From Calditrichaceae bacterium (GTDB lineage: Bacteria; Calditrichota; Calditrichia; Calditrichales; Calditrichaceae), in assembly GCA_030622395.1 (NCBI GenBank), contig JAUXGF010000259.1, positions 1-5,015 of the forward strand: DNA of 5,015 bases, read 5' to 3'. Made by a program: the position numbers and the translations under genes. Positions 2,677-5,015 of this stretch are shown here, piece after piece (the stretch's first letter is position 1; the number at the start of each line of letters is the position of its first letter). Under the pieces are notes generated by a model. It was given only the letters and a program-made list of their open reading frames with translations, was not told where the DNA came from and searched no databases.

Positions 2677-5015
2677 TACCTGCCTCCAATGGCAAATATA
2701 AACTAAATTTACTCCCTTTACCGGGAGAGCTTTCCACTTCAATTTTTCCGTTGTGAGCTTCCACTATATGGCGGACAATTGTTAAGCCCAATCCCGCGCC
2801 GGCAAGCGATTGAATTTTTTTATCTTCGGCGCGGTAAAATGTATCAAAAATATGATCCTGCTCTTCTAAGGGAATTCCCATACCTTTGTCTTCTACATGG
2901 ATTACGGCGAAATTATCTTCGATTGAAGCGGAAATTGAAATGTACTTTTCGTCCCGTGAATATTTTATGGCATTAGAAATCAAATTAGTAAACGCTTCCA
3001 CAATTGCGTCGCCGTCCGCAGTAATTGTTATCTTTTGTTCCGAAAGATTTAAATCCACTTCATACCCATGCTGATCCAATTGATATTTCATAGAACGTAG
3101 CACATCTTCAATTTTATCAATTAAATTAATCTTTGAAAAATTATATTCTTTTACGCCGCGTTCCATTTTAGAAAAATCGAGGACATTCTTAATTAACCGT
3201 GACAATCGCCCGCTTTCCCCTTCGATAATTTCCAGGTATTCAGTTTTATCTTTTTGGGAAATCTTCTTTTTGGTTCTTAAAAGCTCGGCGAACATTTTAA
3301 TCGAAGTTAGCGGCGTTTGCAGCTCGTGAGAAACGCTGGATACAAAATACGATTTTAATTGATTCAATTCATCTAACCGCTGCGTCTCGGCGTGTTGAAT
3401 AAGGAGCTTCTGCTGCAAGCGGATTCTTTCGACAGCCAGGCTGATTTGGCTGCAGATTGTTTTAAGCAGATCAATATCTTCCAAGCTGAATTGGACTTCG
3501 GATTTTTTTTTGCCTAAGATCAGAAAACCGGTGATTTCTCTGCTTTGCGACCTGAAGGGCATTGCCAGGGCTATTTTGCTGTCTGTAAAAATTTGAGCGT
3601 TAGCCTCCTTAAACTCGACGCCGGTTTCAATATAATCTGCCAGAGAGATTATTTGCAGCGCGGAGTTACCGGCAATTTTTAAAAGATGTTCAATTAAATC
3701 CGCCTGGCTGTAAATCCAGTCTTTTTGAGACAGCAATTGCCAGCGCTTATCAGGTTCGGTTAATAAATAAAAGGCGCTGCATCTGAGGCGCAGCAGGTCA
3801 TCTAATTTTTCGATAATGAAAGCGGCAAGCTGCTTGATATCAAGACTCTGATTAATCTCACTCGTAAACTTACTTTGAGCGATGCGGTAATTATAGAGTA
3901 CATGGAAAAATTTCTTATCAACAAATTTTTGCATTATTCTACGAACGGGTTCAAACAGCAAAGCGACAACCACTGCCGCAACAGTCGATACAATCAACGA
4001 CGCCTTTAATGTGAAAGCGCCGATGATTGCCACAACAGCAGCAGCAGCAGCCACAATACCGGCGTACACAATCAATAGTCCGCTAAGCACAAAGAAATAA
4101 ACAGCGCTGCGATTGAAAATCAAATCAATATCTAAAAATTGGTATCGAACTATTGAAATGGCAAATGTGAGCGGAGTAATCGTAAGGATCAACAGGATAA
4201 TCTCTTCCGGCACAAGTCCGACAGAGGTAAGCGTTTGAGGAATTTGCCAGAGGGATACAAAACTGAGCGGTCCTATAATTATACCTAACATTATCCAGCG
4301 CAGCTTACGCCTTTCCGCTTCTTCCTTTGCTGTTAGATAAGAATGAATAAAATTAGCCACTCCCAAAATAATGCTAAGCGCAAAAAACCAGCGCGTAGCG
4401 TTGAATCCGTTCATAAATTTATGGAACCAATCCATGGAAAGCGGATTAACGGCAATTAAAAAAGTAATTGTCATCCACATTGAAAGCAGAATAGAGATAA
4501 CATACAGCGGTGCTGATAATTTGAAAAAGGACGGCCATTTACGCCTGGGAAGCACAAAACTAAGATGCACAAATAAAGCCGGTACAAAAGCATAAGCTGT
4601 GGAAAATGCAAGGCGCGGCAAATAGCCCAATCCAAATGGAGCGATAGTAAACCGGCCCCAGGTTGCCGTACTCATTATTGCCACGGCAACGGCTAACCAA
4701 TGATAGATATGCGCCACATTATCATCCGGTCGTTTGATCACTACAAATAATCCGATAGCAAAAAAAATGGAGCCTAAAAAGCATAAAAGAGCTAAATATG
4801 ATACAGAGTAAAAAGTTTCCAGAACAACTGTTTCGGATAATTGCCTTCCCGACCTTTGCAGATTAACCTGAACCGTTTCACCTATAGAATAGCCGTCGCA
4901 AATAAATTCGACGTCCTCAATCCTGGAAACCCTATGATTATTAACCGCCGTTATAATATCGTCTGTCTTTAGTGCTTCCCGTAAAGCAGAACTGCGGACT
5001 TCTTTTACAGCGATC
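2654..5015 (-). CDS. PDZ-GAF membrane sensor histidine kinase (N-terminus outside window)
   Basis: The frame is open from the right edge to TGA at 2654-2656, giving 786 visible residues; GTG 4741 is internal. Residues 1-66 are most of a PDZ domain (SSALREALKTDDIITAVN, then VQVNLQRSGR). About nine hydrophobic helices follow: near 72-93, 105-122, 135-155, 170-189, 209-227, 241-258, 272-289, 304-334 and 338-354. The stretch RYQFLDIDLIFNRS (290-303) recalls the membrane part of ComP-type kinases. A GAF-like domain covers about 379-530. HisKA has phosphoacceptor H563 in SVSHELQTPLTS. The HATPase has the N box N677/N681, G1 box EDKGMGIP (D709, G711, G713), F box FDTFYR and G2 box GAGLGL (739-744). 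It should sense a membrane or periplasmic cue and phosphorylate the regulator encoded next. The ligand is unknown, and neither the true start nor the promoter is in view. Confidence 0.92.
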   Translation of the reverse strand, partial: IAVKEVRSSALREALKTDDIITAVNNHRVSRIEDVEFICDGYSIGETVQVNLQRSGRQLSETVVLETFYSVSYLALLCFLGSIFFAIGLFVVIKRPDDNVAHIYHWLAVAVAIMSTATWGRFTIAPFGLGYLPRLAFSTAYAFVPALFVHLSFVLPRRKWPSFFKLSAPLYVISILLSMWMTITFLIAVNPLSMDWFHKFMNGFNATRWFFALSIILGVANFIHSYLTAKEEAERRKLRWIMLGIIIGPLSFVSLWQIPQTLTSVGLVPEEIILLILTITPLTFAISIVRYQFLDIDLIFNRSAVYFFVLSGLLIVYAGIVAAAAAVVAIIGAFTLKASLIVSTVAAVVVALLFEPVRRIMQKFVDKKFFHVLYNYRIAQSKFTSEINQSLDIKQLAAFIIEKLDDLLRLRCSAFYLLTEPDKRWQLLSQKDWIYSQADLIEHLLKIAGNSALQIISLADYIETGVEFKEANAQIFTDSKIALAMPFRSQSREITGFLILGKKKSEVQFSLEDIDLLKTICSQISLAVERIRLQQKLLIQHAETQRLDELNQLKSYFVSSVSHELQTPLTSIKMFAELLRTKKKISQKDKTEYLEIIEGESGRLSRLIKNVLDFSKMERGVKEYNFSKINLIDKIEDVLRSMKYQLDQHGYEVDLNLSEQKITITADGDAIVEAFTNLISNAIKYSRDEKYISISASIEDNFAVIHVEDKGMGIPLEEQDHIFDTFYRAEDKKIQSLAGAGLGLTIVRHIVEAHNGKIEVESSPGKGSKFSLYLPLEAGNEKHLNH
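2683..2687 (-). promoter_or_regulatory. Shine-Dalgarno site GGAGG of the response regulator
   Basis: On the minus strand GGAGG lies inside the last codons of the kinase gene, six bases before ATG 2676. It sets the regulator start and permits independent or coupled initiation within the overlap. Confidence 0.75.
4036..4050. repeat. (CAG)5 microsatellite in the kinase gene
   Basis: Five perfect CAG units encode part of a poly-alanine run (AAAAA) in the eighth predicted membrane helix of the sensor kinase. Unit gain or loss would stay in frame and change the helix length by one residue. Confidence 0.7.

Noticed and set aside
2677..2742. A 22-residue N-terminal extension of the response regulator
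   Set aside because: The residues are the kinase tail read in another frame; the receiver domain begins precisely at MKSILIIEDD with its own GGAGG site.
4739..4741. GTG as the start of the histidine kinase
   Set aside because: The frame stays open to the window edge with a recognisable PDZ and membrane helix, and no ribosome site precedes this GTG.

Overview
The window looks like a chromosomal accessory stretch of an AT-rich bacterium that uses Shine-Dalgarno sites. Clear GGAGG motifs precede two starts. The gene families and the style of intergenic repeat debris fit the Ignavibacteriota/Calditrichota/Bacteroidota side of the tree. That placement is an impression from family resemblance, not a demonstrated fact.

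Layout. (1) Positions 1-569, plus strand: the 3' part of a gene for a protein with two bacterial SH3 domains and an acidic tail; its start lies left of the window. (2) Positions 570-953: about 380 bases without a gene, holding repeat fragments, small hairpins and, at the right end, an elaborate promoter/operator. (3) Positions 954-1621, plus strand: a compact toxin-antitoxin operon, a DUF6364-like ribbon-helix-helix antitoxin followed with a 1-base overlap by a PIN-domain RNase toxin. (4) Positions 1622-1995: a second repeat-rich, gene-free stretch between convergent transcription units. (5) Positions 5015-1996, minus strand: a two-component pair, a membrane sensor histidine kinase followed with a 23-base overlap by an OmpR/PhoB-type response regulator. 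The kinase is open to the right edge of the window. The 91 codons before the first in-window GTG still translate well and encode most of a PDZ domain and the first membrane helix, so that GTG is not the start.

How the parts work together. The kinase (PDZ, about nine membrane helices, GAF, HisKA, HATPase) should phosphorylate D52 of the regulator; the overlap and internal ribosome site suggest coupled production. The TA operon is a separate module, visibly richer in AT than the kinase operon. It is bracketed by two direct copies of a 44-base repeat (41 of 44 identical). Its control region carries a 17-base perfect inverted repeat that embraces the probable promoter and the Shine-Dalgarno site, with a second palindrome directly abutting it. 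The toxin has Asn where its family usually has a catalytic Asp.

No RNA gene, CRISPR array, transposase or convincing intrinsic terminator was found. The most unusual features are the TA control region, the repeat-bracketed TA module and the PDZ-containing sensor kinase. I see no clearly new multi-gene system.
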